A DNA stretch of 64,000 nt, from contig JANQPO010000011.1 of the NCBI GenBank assembly GCA_028289445.1, forward strand, positions 62,001 to 126,000, in the 5' to 3' direction. Numbering within the stretch: the first letter of the stretch is position 1; every line of letters starts with the position of its first letter. The DNA is from Tepidamorphaceae bacterium. Its GTDB lineage: Bacteria; Pseudomonadota; Alphaproteobacteria; Rhizobiales; JAKSCL01. A model generated the notes under the pieces. That model was not told the DNA's origin. It worked only from the letters and a program-made list of their open reading frames with translations, and did no database searches. A program made the translations under genes and the position numbers. Positions 43,838 through 52,888 of this stretch are shown here, one piece after another.

Positions 43838-45112
43838 TTAGTGCCGCGTCTCGACGATGAAATCCGTACCCAGCGTGGTGTGACGGCGAAAGCCGCGATC
43901 GGTTACGATTAGCGACGATCCAGGTGTCAGGAGATCGGCGACCCGTTGGCGCGCGCTTTCGGGGATGATCAACCGGTCGAGCGCGCTCACCGCCGTTGCC
44001 TGCTCCTCAGGCGCATGCGCCGACACGGCCATCCACCGGACCGACTGGCTGCCGGACTTGAAGTCCAGTGCGGTGAAGAGATGTGTGCCGACCGGAATGT
44101 CATCCTCGATCAGCGCGACAGGCAGGTCGAATAACGGTTTGAACTTCTGCCGGACATAGAGGTGGGCATTGGCCGGCTCCGGCCGTCCGGCGGCCGCATA
44201 CAGCGCAGTGACGGTGTCGTCGTCGATCTGCCCGGTGAGGTCCAAGCCTTCGTCGCTTTGAAACGACGTCAGCGCGCGCGTGGTCTTGCGCCCGCGAACA
44301 CCGTCGATCGGGCCAGGCCGGTAGCCGAGTTCGGAAAGCAGAATTTGAACATCGCGGGTCAAATCGCGATCCCTGCGAAGCGTCACCAACATGCGCAAGG
44401 GTTCTTCGGATCGACTGCGGATGCGCTCCAGCCGCTGCAGGGTATATTCAAGGCCGACGACAGCCTCCGCTAACGGAGCTGAGGTCTGGATCGCGCTACT
44501 CGCCGAAAGACCGGCGACTTCAGTCTCCACCGCTGGCTCCGGTGCCCGAACAAGAATGCCTGGCAGCGGTTCGGGCTGGAACAGTGCCGGATGAGCGATC
44601 GCCCGTGGGCGCGTTTCTTCCCGCGTGACAATGACATGAAGCCCGCGATCCGTCATGCCATAGAGCGATTTGGCGAAATCTTTTTTCAGCCGAATGCAAC
44701 CGTGAGACGCCGGATAGCCGGGCAGGCGGCCGGCATGCAGCGCGACGCCCGACCACGTCAGTCGCTGCATGAATGGCATGGGCGCGTTGTTGTAGAGGTT
44801 GGAGTAGTGACGGCGGCGCTTCTCGAGGATGCTGAAAATACCGGTCGGGGTTGGATGCGTTCGGCGGCCGGAGGAGATCGGTTCGCTCTCAACGTGTTCT
44901 AGACCTTTGTAGACATCGATGGTCTGGGCATCGAGCGAGATGACCATCTGGAGGGGGTCATCGGGCGTCGTGATCGCCGGTGTCTCAGGCTCCGTGTTTG
45001 CGGTGCCCGCCGCCTGAACCGGATGAACACCCGCGACTGCGCCGGCCAAAGCCATGCCAAACAAAACAAAGACGCGCCTTGCGTCGAAACGCATTGCCCC
45101 CAAGAGGTCCAT
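43838..45112 (-). CDS. L,D-transpeptidase (YkuD) with peptidoglycan-binding domain
   Basis: A 424-residue exported enzyme that forms 3-3 cross-links or attaches proteins to peptidoglycan (family knowledge). The signal peptide is at about 10-34. The YkuD domain (about 55-165) has the catalytic motif SHGCIRL (Cys139). A long helical linker follows, then a PG_binding_1 domain (about 255-310: VQILLSELGYRPGPIDG) and a carboxy-terminal region of unknown fold. ATG 45112 is used; ATG 45094 is also possible. Divergent from dxs across 231 bp with no recognised element. Confidence 0.9.
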   Translation of the reverse strand: MDLLGAMRFDARRVFVLFGMALAGAVAGVHPVQAAGTANTEPETPAITTPDDPLQMVISLDAQTIDVYKGLEHVESEPISSGRRTHPTPTGIFSILEKRRRHYSNLYNNAPMPFMQRLTWSGVALHAGRLPGYPASHGCIRLKKDFAKSLYGMTDRGLHVIVTREETRPRAIAHPALFQPEPLPGILVRAPEPAVETEVAGLSASSAIQTSAPLAEAVVGLEYTLQRLERIRSRSEEPLRMLVTLRRDRDLTRDVQILLSELGYRPGPIDGVRGRKTTRALTSFQSDEGLDLTGQIDDDTVTALYAAAGRPEPANAHLYVRQKFKPLFDLPVALIEDDIPVGTHLFTALDFKSGSQSVRWMAVSAHAPEEQATAVSALDRLIIPESARQRVADLLTPGSSLIVTDRGFRRHTTLGTDFIVETRH

Positions 45113-45343
45113 CTTACTCGCCCCAGCTACTCAACTCACTTGCCCAATACGCATGGCGGACCAGCCATCGCCGCTCAACTTAGCGGCCAAATTGGCGTTG
45201 CGCACCTATCGCGTGCAGCCATTTGATATTTCGGTTAAGGCGGGCGCCGTTAGACCGCAAACAGTCTGTGCAGGCCCAGGGGGTGGCCTTCCAGCGCATT
45301 CCCCGCTAGGACAGAATGAGACCAATCAACACAACGGTTTGCC

Positions 45344-47260
45344 GTGACACGACCCGCGACGCCTCTCCTCGACACGGTCCATTGGCCGTCGGAGCTGCGC
45401 CAACTCGATCAAAAGGACCTGCCGCAGCTCGCCGACGAACTGCGCGCCGAAATGATTGATGCGGTCTCTGTCACTGGTGGGCACCTGGGTGCCGGCCTTG
45501 GCGTCGTGGAACTAACGATCGCGCTCCATCACGTGTTCGACACACCGGACGATCGGCTCATCTGGGATGTTGGCCATCAGTGCTATCCGCATAAGATTTT
45601 GACAGGGCGGCGCGATCGCATTCGCACGCTCAGGCAGGGCGATGGCCTGTCCGGCTTCACAAAGCGTGCCGAGAGCGAATTCGATCCCTTCGGCGCGGCG
45701 CATTCCTCGACTTCGATTTCCGCCGGGCTCGGCATGGCGATCGCGCGCGACCTGGAGGGGCGCGGCAACAATGTCATAGCCGTCATCGGCGATGGTGCCA
45801 TGTCGGCCGGCATGGCCTATGAGGCGATGAACAATGCCGGTACCCGCGATCAACGCCTGATCGTCATTCTCAACGACAACGATATGTCGATTGCTCCCCC
45901 GGTCGGCGGCATGAGTGCCTATCTGGCCAGGCTCGGATCCGGCAAGACCTATTTGACGCTGCGCGATTTCGGCAAACAGGTGACCTCGCACCTGCCGAAG
46001 AGCGTCGACAGGGCGATCACCCGTGCGGTCGAACATGCACGCGGCTATGTCACCGGCGGCACGCTGTTTGAGGAACTGGGCCTCTATTACGTGGGTCCGA
46101 TCGACGGCCACAACTTCGATCATCTCCTGCCGGTGCTTCGAAACGTGCGCGATGCCAAGCACGGTCCGATCCTGGTGCATGTCGTCACCCAAAAGGGCAA
46201 GGGCTACGAGCCGGCCGAGAACTCCGCCGACAAGTATCACGGCGTGTCGAAATTCGATGTGGTGACCGGCAAGCAGACGAAGGCGAAGCCGAATGCCCCG
46301 TCTTACACCCGCGTGTTCGCCGAAAGCCTGATTAAGGAAGCGCGACGCGACGAGAAGATCGTCGGCATCACGGCAGCCATGCCGTCAGGCACTGGGCTCG
46401 ACCTGTTCGGCAAGGAGTTTCCGGACCGCATGTTCGATGTCGGTATCGCCGAGCAACATGCCGTGACGTTTGCCGCCGGGATGGCGACGGAGGGGATGAA
46501 GCCCTTCTGCGCCATCTATTCGACGTTCCTGCAGCGCGCCTACGATCAGGTTGTACACGACGTGGCCATCCAAAGCCTGCCGGTGCGCTTTGCCATCGAC
46601 AGGGCCGGCTTGGTTGGTGCAGATGGCCCAACCCATGCCGGCGCATTCGATGTCACCTATCTGGCGACTCTGCCGGGTATGGTGGTGATGGCGGCGGCCG
46701 ACGAGGCGGAGCTTGTCCACATGGTCGCGACGGCGGCGGCGATCGACGACCGGCCGTCGGCTTTTCGCTATCCGCGCGGCGAGGGGGTCGGGGTCGACAT
46801 GCCGGAGCAAGGCGACGTGTTGGACCTGGGCAAAGGCCGTGTCGTGCGCGAGGGTACAACGGTTGCGCTCCTGTCGTTTGGCTCCCGCTTGGCCGACTGT
46901 TTGAAGGCCGCCGAAGAATTGAACCTGCATGGCCTGTCGACGACCGTCGCCGATGCGCGTTTTGCCAAACCGCTCGACACCGATCTCGTCGAGCGCCTGG
47001 CGCGCGAGCACGCGGTCTTGATCACCGTCGAAGAGAGTGCGGTCGGCGGCTTCGGCAGTCATGTCCTGCACCATCTGGCCGAAACCGGGCTACTGGACAG
47101 CGGTCTTACGGTGAGGACGATGGTGCTTCCGGACCGGTTTATTGACCAAGACAAACCTGAGGCGATGGTTGCCGAGGCCGGTTTGGCGGCCGATGCTATG
47201 GTCAAGAAGGTGTTCGAAGTGCTTGGCCGCGACGCGCAAGACGCTAATCTGCGCGCCTAG
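45344..47260 (+). CDS. dxs: 1-deoxy-D-xylulose-5-phosphate synthase
   Basis: A 638-residue ThDP enzyme, the entry step of the MEP isoprenoid pathway. Signatures are [55 protein letters not shown] (ThDP/metal motif), [13 protein letters not shown] and [17 protein letters not shown], with the conserved DADAxTHAG-type region ([12 protein letters not shown]). The GTG start at 45344 gives the expected amino terminus ([14 protein letters not shown]); the ribosome site is weak. Confidence 0.96.
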   Translation: MTRPATPLLDTVHWPSELRQLDQKDLPQLADELRAEMIDAVSVTGGHLGAGLGVVELTIALHHVFDTPDDRLIWDVGHQCYPHKILTGRRDRIRTLRQGDGLSGFTKRAESEFDPFGAAHSSTSISAGLGMAIARDLEGRGNNVIAVIGDGAMSAGMAYEAMNNAGTRDQRLIVILNDNDMSIAPPVGGMSAYLARLGSGKTYLTLRDFGKQVTSHLPKSVDRAITRAVEHARGYVTGGTLFEELGLYYVGPIDGHNFDHLLPVLRNVRDAKHGPILVHVVTQKGKGYEPAENSADKYHGVSKFDVVTGKQTKAKPNAPSYTRVFAESLIKEARRDEKIVGITAAMPSGTGLDLFGKEFPDRMFDVGIAEQHAVTFAAGMATEGMKPFCAIYSTFLQRAYDQVVHDVAIQSLPVRFAIDRAGLVGADGPTHAGAFDVTYLATLPGMVVMAAADEAELVHMVATAAAIDDRPSAFRYPRGEGVGVDMPEQGDVLDLGKGRVVREGTTVALLSFGSRLADCLKAAEELNLHGLSTTVADARFAKPLDTDLVERLAREHAVLITVEESAVGGFGSHVLHHLAETGLLDSGLTVRTMVLPDRFIDQDKPEAMVAEAGLAADAMVKKVFEVLGRDAQDANLRA

Positions 47261-47374
47261 GGCCGCTTCGTTCACACACAAGTGTCTCTATCTTGATCGC
47301 TTCCGCTCTATGAAACGCTGAAGCGGCGTGACAGAATCCTCGCAACGCGGCGGACATAAGCGCGAGGATAAGAA

Positions 47375-47842
47375 ATGAAGATACGCTTGACCTTCGCAGC
47401 ATTGGCATTTGCAACCCTCGCAGGTCCCTCATTCGCGGCGACCGAGGGGCCGAGCACGGTCAAAATCACCGGCGAGGTGATCGACACCTGGTGCTACTTC
47501 TCCGGCGTTATGGGTGGCCCGGATGCCGTGGTTGGATCGGCTCACCACACCTGTGCGGTCTGGTGCGCTGCCGGCGGCATCCCCGTCGGCGTTTTGGCCG
47601 ACGACGGCACTGTCTACATGGTCATGAAGCTGGAAGGCGCCGCGCCCTTGGCTGACGGCGATGCGCTTCTGGAAATTCAAAGCGACCGGATCACAGCCAA
47701 CGGCGTCCACTATCTGCGCGATGGAATCAACTATTTGATCGTCGAGGAGGTGGTCGACAATGAGGGTATCGTCAACCTGACGCACGAGGACTTCGGCGTC
47801 GTTCCGCCCTTCACGTTCCCCAAATCGGTGAGGGAGCCATGA
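47375..47842 (+). CDS. Secreted CxxxC protein, first gene of SCO operon
   Basis: I do not recognise this family. It encodes 155 residues with a Sec signal peptide (about 1-21). The mature core ITGEVIDTWCYF (Cys40) leads to the motif HHTCAVWC (His57, His58, Cys60 and Cys64), then GGIPVGVL. The layout is similar to the next gene's GKVVDILCEL...CADNC...LG. This suggests a pair of diverged paralogues binding a metal or exchanging disulfides in the periplasm. Its stop overlaps the next start (ATGA). Confidence 0.78.
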   Translation: MKIRLTFAALAFATLAGPSFAATEGPSTVKITGEVIDTWCYFSGVMGGPDAVVGSAHHTCAVWCAAGGIPVGVLADDGTVYMVMKLEGAAPLADGDALLEIQSDRITANGVHYLRDGINYLIVEEVVDNEGIVNLTHEDFGVVPPFTFPKSVREP

Positions 47843-48420
47843 TGCGCATTCAGCTTTCGGCTCTCGCGGCAGCCGTCATCCTGTCCACGACTGCCTACGC
47901 AGGCAGCTTTTCCGAAGGCAGCAATGCCAAGGAATGGGGTCTGTTCGGTGAAGAGACCGCGACGTTTTCCGGCAAGGTCGTCGATATCCTGTGCGAGTTG
48001 TCGGGCGATTGCGCCGACAATTGCGGTGACGGCACCCGCCAGCTCGGCATCGTTCGCGCCGCCGACAATGTGTTGGTTCCGGTCCTGAAGAACCGCCAAT
48101 CCTCGTTCAATGGTGCCGTCGCCGATCTGCTTCCCTACTGCAACAAAATGGTCGACGTGGACGGCCTTCTGGTCGGCGATGAGGAGCAGACTGCGGCAAA
48201 GCTCTACATGGTTCAGTTCATCCGCGAAACAGGCGCCGCCGAATGGAGCAAAACCACGCTGTGGACCAAGAAGTGGAATGCCGACAATCCTGAAAAGAAG
48301 GCCATCAAGGGACCATGGTTCCGCAAGGACGACCGTGTTGTTAGGCAGATTGAAAAAGACGGCTATCTGGGCCTCGGCAAGGAGGCGGACGAGAAATTCA
48401 TTGCCGAGTGGTATAACTGA
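47839..48420 (+). CDS. Secreted CxxxC protein, second gene of SCO operon
   Basis: A 193-residue protein with a signal peptide (about 1-21) and no family I can name. The mature core FSGKVVDILCEL (Cys52) and GDCADNC (Cys58 and Cys62, CxxxC) parallels the preceding protein, with a further Cys at about 101 (LLPYCNKMVDVDG). The carboxy end is charged and helical. It starts at ATG 47839 with a 4-bp overlap and ends one base into the SCO gene, so translation is coupled across all three genes. Confidence 0.78.
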   Translation: MMRIQLSALAAAVILSTTAYAGSFSEGSNAKEWGLFGEETATFSGKVVDILCELSGDCADNCGDGTRQLGIVRAADNVLVPVLKNRQSSFNGAVADLLPYCNKMVDVDGLLVGDEEQTAAKLYMVQFIRETGAAEWSKTTLWTKKWNADNPEKKAIKGPWFRKDDRVVRQIEKDGYLGLGKEADEKFIAEWYN

Positions 48421-49052
48421 TGCGACGTGCAGCGCTGGTCGCTGTCGCTGTGGCGGCGTTCAGCGTCTTGGGTCACGCTCATGACGGCGTCGTTCACGAG
48501 ACACCCGAAGAAGCGCTGAAGCATCTCCAGGAAAGCCCCAACACGCCGGGCTTTCCGACCGATATCGGAGGATCTTATCGGCTTGTCGATCAGTTCGGTC
48601 AGAAGCGGACCGAAGTCGATCCCACGGGTCGCCATCAGCTGATTTTCTTCGGCTATGCAAGCTGTAAGGCGATCTGTTCGGTGGCGCTGCCGGCGATGGC
48701 CGATGCGGTCGATCTCCTGGCCGCTGATGGGATCGCCGTGACACCGGTTTTGATCACCGTCGACCGCGAGCGCGACACCGTGCGAGCGCTCAAGGAGGCC
48801 GCACCGGCCATCCATCCTGGCCTGATTGGGCTGACGGGATCGAAGCGCGCGCTCGCCAAGGCCTATCGGGCGTTTCAGGTCGAAAAGAAGCTCGTTTACG
48901 AGCATCCGACCGAGGGGCCGGTCTATGCTCATGGATCCTTCGTCTATCTCATGGGCCCGGACGGCAGCTTCAAAACGGTGCTGCCGCCGATCCTCGGGCC
49001 TGAGCGGATGGCCGAAATCGTCACGTCTTACGTTCGAACGGCCACCAACTAG
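48420..49052 (+). CDS. SCO1/SenC-like thioredoxin-fold protein
   Basis: A 210-residue exported thioredoxin-fold protein of the SCO1/SenC/PrrC family. The copper/thiol motif is SCKAIC (Cys82 and Cys86), and the distal His171 lies in YAHGSFVYLMGPDG. The signal peptide is at about 1-21. Family members deliver copper to cytochrome c oxidase CuA or act as thiol oxidoreductases. No oxidase genes are in the window. ATG 48420 overlaps the previous stop. Its stop is 6 bp from the converging phosphofructokinase gene. Confidence 0.88.
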   Translation: MRRAALVAVAVAAFSVLGHAHDGVVHETPEEALKHLQESPNTPGFPTDIGGSYRLVDQFGQKRTEVDPTGRHQLIFFGYASCKAICSVALPAMADAVDLLAADGIAVTPVLITVDRERDTVRALKEAAPAIHPGLIGLTGSKRALAKAYRAFQVEKKLVYEHPTEGPVYAHGSFVYLMGPDGSFKTVLPPILGPERMAEIVTSYVRTATN

Positions 49053-49058
49053 CGGTGC

Positions 49059-50273
49059 CTAGCGGCTGAGCTGTTTCTCGACCGGATTGTTCTCAAACAG
49101 GCGGGCAGCTTCGGGAACCGCGGAGCCGATCAACGGTCGGGCATAGTCCAGAAAGTCGCGTGTGACATCGAGACCATCCGCAGCGATGTACGGATCGGGC
49201 ATCACACGGGTTTTCGCGGCAATCTTCTCCAGCGGTACGAGATCGTACTGGACTGCATAGTTGCCGATCCTCTCGATTGTCACCGATGCGGTTCGACCGT
49301 CGCGAATCGCCGCGCGTGCCGCGACCTCGCCGACATCGCGCGCCTCGCGGGCGTCCACATCGGACACGGCGCCGGCAAAGGCGCGCTGCATATAGCCGAA
49401 TGTGTCGGCACGCACGCGGCCGATGCCAAGCTTCGCCTTAACCTCCTGCGCCAAGAGATCGCCGAGCGCGCCGGTGCCCGAAAGCGAGATATTGCCATGG
49501 GCATCCCGCTCGACGGACTGCATGAGGCTGGCTGCAATCGGCTCGCCGGACCTGTCGTGAATGCCCTCTGAGACGGCGACGATGCAGCGACCGATCCGAT
49601 CATGCGTTTCCTTAATGCGGGCCAGCACGCCATCCATGTCGAAATCGCGCTCCGGAAGACAGATCACATGAGGGCCGTCGTCCTCATGCTTGCGCGCAAG
49701 GGACGACGCGGCCGTCAAGAACCCGGCGTGCCGGCCCATCAGAACCGCGATATAGACGCCCTTGAGCGCCCTGTTGTCGAGATTGAGCCCGGTGAAGGCC
49801 TGGGTCACGAAGCGCGCCGCGGAGCCGTAGCCCGGCGTGTGATCGTTCTCCATCAGGTCGTTGTCGACGGTCTTTGGAATGTGAACGGCCGTCAGGTCGT
49901 ATCCGGCCGCCTTTGCTTCCTCGGCGACGATGCGCACGGTGTCGGAGGAGTCGTTGCCGCCGATATAGAGGAATGTGCCGGCGTTGTGCGCCGCCAGCGT
50001 CTTGAACATCGCCTTACAGTAGTCGGCGTCCGGCTTGTCGCGGGTCGAGCCAAGCGCTGACGAGGGCGTCGCGGCGACGCGCTCCAGATTGCCGTGTGTC
50101 TCGCGCGTCAGGTCGACGAAATCCTCGTCGACCAGGCCGCGAATGCCATGCAGCGCACCATAGACTCGGTCGACGGAGTCGTATCCGCGCGCCTCAAGGA
50201 CCGCGCCGACAAGAGACTGGTTGATGACCGCCGTCGGGCCGCCGCCCTGTGCGATGATGACGTTGCGTTTCAT
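49059..50273 (-). CDS. 6-phosphofructokinase, PPi-type
   Basis: A 404-residue phosphofructokinase-fold enzyme. IIAQGGGPTAVINQSL lies near the start. The phosphoryl-donor motif reads GGNDSSDT (105-112), where PPi enzymes usually show GGDDS and ATP enzymes GGDGT. PKTVDNDL has the Lys characteristic of PPi-dependent forms, and MGRHAGFL is conserved. Therefore a PPi-dependent enzyme is likely (inference). ATG 50273 with AGGAG 7 nt upstream. Confidence 0.85.
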   Translation of the reverse strand: MKRNVIIAQGGGPTAVINQSLVGAVLEARGYDSVDRVYGALHGIRGLVDEDFVDLTRETHGNLERVAATPSSALGSTRDKPDADYCKAMFKTLAAHNAGTFLYIGGNDSSDTVRIVAEEAKAAGYDLTAVHIPKTVDNDLMENDHTPGYGSAARFVTQAFTGLNLDNRALKGVYIAVLMGRHAGFLTAASSLARKHEDDGPHVICLPERDFDMDGVLARIKETHDRIGRCIVAVSEGIHDRSGEPIAASLMQSVERDAHGNISLSGTGALGDLLAQEVKAKLGIGRVRADTFGYMQRAFAGAVSDVDAREARDVGEVAARAAIRDGRTASVTIERIGNYAVQYDLVPLEKIAAKTRVMPDPYIAADGLDVTRDFLDYARPLIGSAVPEAARLFENNPVEKQLSR

Positions 50274-50630
50274 GCTTGTCTCCTGGTGCCGCAATCCGAA
50301 CCGGTCGCGACGATAGAGGGCAAGGGCGGGGGATTCCAGGCCAGATTCGCGCTAATCGACAACGCCGACGAACTTGATCCAATTCGGCCGGCAAGACGAT
50401 ACGGTCCTGCGAAAATTCGCCAAATGTCGCGCAATGCGTTGCACAAACCGCGACTCATCAACCAAAAGCGCACTTTGCCGCAGCTTAGGCCCGGCGTTCG
50501 CGTTGAATGCCGGGCCGCGAATCCCTATAACCGGCTCACAATTGGTCTAGATAGACTGGCGCCCAAGGCGCCATTACCCATATCCACACCATGACGTCCG
50601 GCCATCCCGGATAGATATGCGAGGAGCTTT
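50274..50630. promoter_or_regulatory. Divergent region before hflK with two perfect hairpins
   Basis: This 357-bp gap has no gene. It holds two strong inverted repeats: GGCCCGGC (50488-50495) / GCCGGGCC (50509-50516), and TGGCGCC (50557-50563) / GGCGCCA (50567-50573) with a 3-nt loop. Both are upstream of the hflK ribosome site (GCGAGGAG). They may be a terminator-like or leader structure; no T-runs follow. Confidence 0.45.
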
Positions 50631-51749
50631 ATGCCCTGGAATAGCAGCAACGGCGGCTGGAAAAGCAGCGGCGGCGGTGGCCCCTGGGGGTCGGGTCCGC
50701 AACAGGGCGGTCCAAACCCGCCAGACTTGGAAGACATACTGCGCAAGGGCCAGGATCGACTGAAAAACGTCATTCCGGGCGGCGGCGGATCACTTGGCTC
50801 AAAGGGGCTCGCGATCCTGATCGGCGTGCTTTTGCTGATCTGGGCGTTTTCCGGCGTTTACCGCGTCCTTCCGGACGAGCAGGGCGTCGTTTTGCGCTTC
50901 GGCAAGTTCGTCAACACGACGACGCCGGGCCTGCACATTCACTTGCCCTATCCGATTGAGACGGCTGTGACGCCGAAGGTGACCCGGGTCAACCGGATCG
51001 CGGTCGGCATTCAGCAATCCGACGACGTGCGCGGCGGCGGAAACACGGGCCGTGATATCCCCGAAGAAAGCCTGATGCTGACAGGCGACGAGAACATCGT
51101 CGATGTCGACTTCTCCGTCTTTTGGGTCATCAAGGACGCGGCGGACTTCCTGTTCAATATCCAATTCCCCGAGGGTACGGTGAAGGCGGTTGCCGAAAGC
51201 GCCATGCGCGAGGTCGTCGGTCGGTCCGACATCCAGCCGATCCTCACCCAGGCCCGTCAGGTCACAGAGCAAGCCGTGCTTGAGCTGATGCAGCAGACAT
51301 TGGACGACTATGGCGCCGGCATCGAGATCACCCAGGTGCAGCTGCAAAAGGTCGACCCGCCATCGCAGGTGATCGACTCCTTCCGAGACGTTCAGGCGGC
51401 CCGTGCCGACCAGGAGCGGTTGCGCAACGAGGCGCAGGCCTACGCCAACCGGATTGTTCCAGAAGCGCGCGGTGAGGCGGAACGGATTCGCCAGGCAGCA
51501 GACGCCTATCGCGAGCAGACCATTGCCGAGGCTCAGGGTCAGGCCGACCGTTTCCTCAGCGTCTTCGCCGAATATGAAAAGGCGCCCGATGTCACCCGGC
51601 AGCGCATGTATCTGGAGACCATGGAACGCGTGTTCGGCGACTCCGACAAGGTGGTCATCGATAACAATGTCGGCGGCCAGGGCGGCGTCGTGCCGTACCT
51701 GCCCTTGAACGAACTGACGCGCGGCGCCAACCGGGGGGTAAACCAATGA
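50631..51749 (+). CDS. hflK: FtsH protease modulator HflK
   Basis: A 372-residue SPFH/band-7 membrane protein that, with HflC, encloses and modulates FtsH (family knowledge). It has a Gly/Ser/Pro-rich amino terminus, one TM (about 64-83, AILIGVLLLIWAFSGVYRV) and the SPFH domain starting PDEQGVVLRFGKF. A long coiled coil with EARGEAERIRQAADAYRE follows. ATG 50631. Overlaps hflC by 4 bp. Confidence 0.95.
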   Translation: MPWNSSNGGWKSSGGGGPWGSGPQQGGPNPPDLEDILRKGQDRLKNVIPGGGGSLGSKGLAILIGVLLLIWAFSGVYRVLPDEQGVVLRFGKFVNTTTPGLHIHLPYPIETAVTPKVTRVNRIAVGIQQSDDVRGGGNTGRDIPEESLMLTGDENIVDVDFSVFWVIKDAADFLFNIQFPEGTVKAVAESAMREVVGRSDIQPILTQARQVTEQAVLELMQQTLDDYGAGIEITQVQLQKVDPPSQVIDSFRDVQAARADQERLRNEAQAYANRIVPEARGEAERIRQAADAYREQTIAEAQGQADRFLSVFAEYEKAPDVTRQRMYLETMERVFGDSDKVVIDNNVGGQGGVVPYLPLNELTRGANRGVNQ

Positions 51750-52630
51750 AACAGGGTCTTTCCGTTATCGGCGTGATCCTCCTCGCCGGCATCGCCCTCA
51801 TCGCTTACAACGCGCTCTTCACGGTCCATCAAACGCAACAGGCATTGGTGCTTCAGTTCGGCGACACCAAGCGCGAAATCACCGAGCCGGGTCTGCATTG
51901 GAAACTGCCGTTCGTTCAAAACGTCGTCTTCATCGATAAGCGCATCCTCGATCTCGATTCTCCGGCGCAAGAAGTCATCGCGTCGGACCAGAAGCGGCTC
52001 GTGGTGGACGCCTTCGCGCGCTACAAGATCGTCCAGCCCCTGTTCTTCTACCGCACGGTCGGGACGATTCAGGTGGCCAACTCGCGTTTGTCGACGGTGC
52101 TGAACTCCGCCATTCGGCGTGTTTTGGGTGATTCCAGCTTCGTGTCCGTTGTGCGCGATGACCGGCCAGACCTGATGGCTCGCATTACCCAGCAGGTGAA
52201 CCGCGAAGCGGCGAGTTTCGGCATTGAGGTCGTCGACGTGAAGATCAAGCGTGCCGATTTGCCGGAGGCCAATAGCCAGGCGATTTATCAGCGCATGCAG
52301 ACCGAGCGGCAGCAGGAAGCGGCTGAAATCCGTGCGCAGGGCGAGGAAATCGCCCGTCGCATCCGCTCGCGGGCCGATCGCGACGTGACGGTTATCGTCG
52401 CCGAGGCGGAGCGTGATTCGCAACGCATTCGCGGTGAGGGCGACGGTGAACGCAACCGCGTCTTCAACGATGCGTTCGGTCGCGATCCTGAGTTCTTTGC
52501 ATTCTATCGCTCCATGCAGGCCTACGAGCGTGCTCTGCCGGGCAACAATACGCAGATGGTGATCTCGCCTGAGTCTGATCTGTTCCGCTATTTCGGCGAT
52601 CCGACTGGCGGGGCGACGCAGACGCAATGA
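51746..52630 (+). CDS. hflC: FtsH protease modulator HflC
   Basis: A 294-residue partner of HflK with an amino-terminal TM (about 5-25), the SPFH domain HQTQQALVLQFGDTKR onward, VDVKIKRADLPEANSQAIYQRM, and a coiled coil ending near SMQAYERAL. ATG 51746 overlaps the hflK stop. The downstream DUF2065 gene overlaps its own stop by 4 bp. Confidence 0.95.
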   Translation: MKQGLSVIGVILLAGIALIAYNALFTVHQTQQALVLQFGDTKREITEPGLHWKLPFVQNVVFIDKRILDLDSPAQEVIASDQKRLVVDAFARYKIVQPLFFYRTVGTIQVANSRLSTVLNSAIRRVLGDSSFVSVVRDDRPDLMARITQQVNREAASFGIEVVDVKIKRADLPEANSQAIYQRMQTERQQEAAEIRAQGEEIARRIRSRADRDVTVIVAEAERDSQRIRGEGDGERNRVFNDAFGRDPEFFAFYRSMQAYERALPGNNTQMVISPESDLFRYFGDPTGGATQTQ

Positions 52631-52812
52631 GTGACCTCATCGTCGCGCTTGGGCTTGTCCTCGTCTTGGAAGGCGCGGTCTATGCCCTGGCGCCGGCGAT
52701 GGTGAAGCGATTGGCCGCGGTCGCCATTGAGACTGAGGAAAATCAGCTGAGGATCGGCGGCACGGTGGCCGCGATTCTCGGTCTTGGTCTCGTGTGGATC
52801 GTGCGCGGGTGA
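52627..52812 (+). CDS. DUF2065 small membrane protein (YjeT-like)
   Basis: A 61-residue protein with two hydrophobic helices (about 4-24 and 41-58), matching the DUF2065/YjeT pattern LVLVLEGAVYALAP. It is commonly found just after hflKC. The role is unknown; the linkage suggests involvement with the HflKC-FtsH system. ATG 52627, 4-bp overlap with hflC. Confidence 0.85.
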   Translation: MSDLIVALGLVLVLEGAVYALAPAMVKRLAAVAIETEENQLRIGGTVAAILGLGLVWIVRG

Positions 52813-52888
52813 TTGCGCCGGCGCGTTCGGCCGAATCGAGGTTCATGGGCCGCCGGCAGCGGTGGCGCCAGAGGTGGAGACTGAACGA

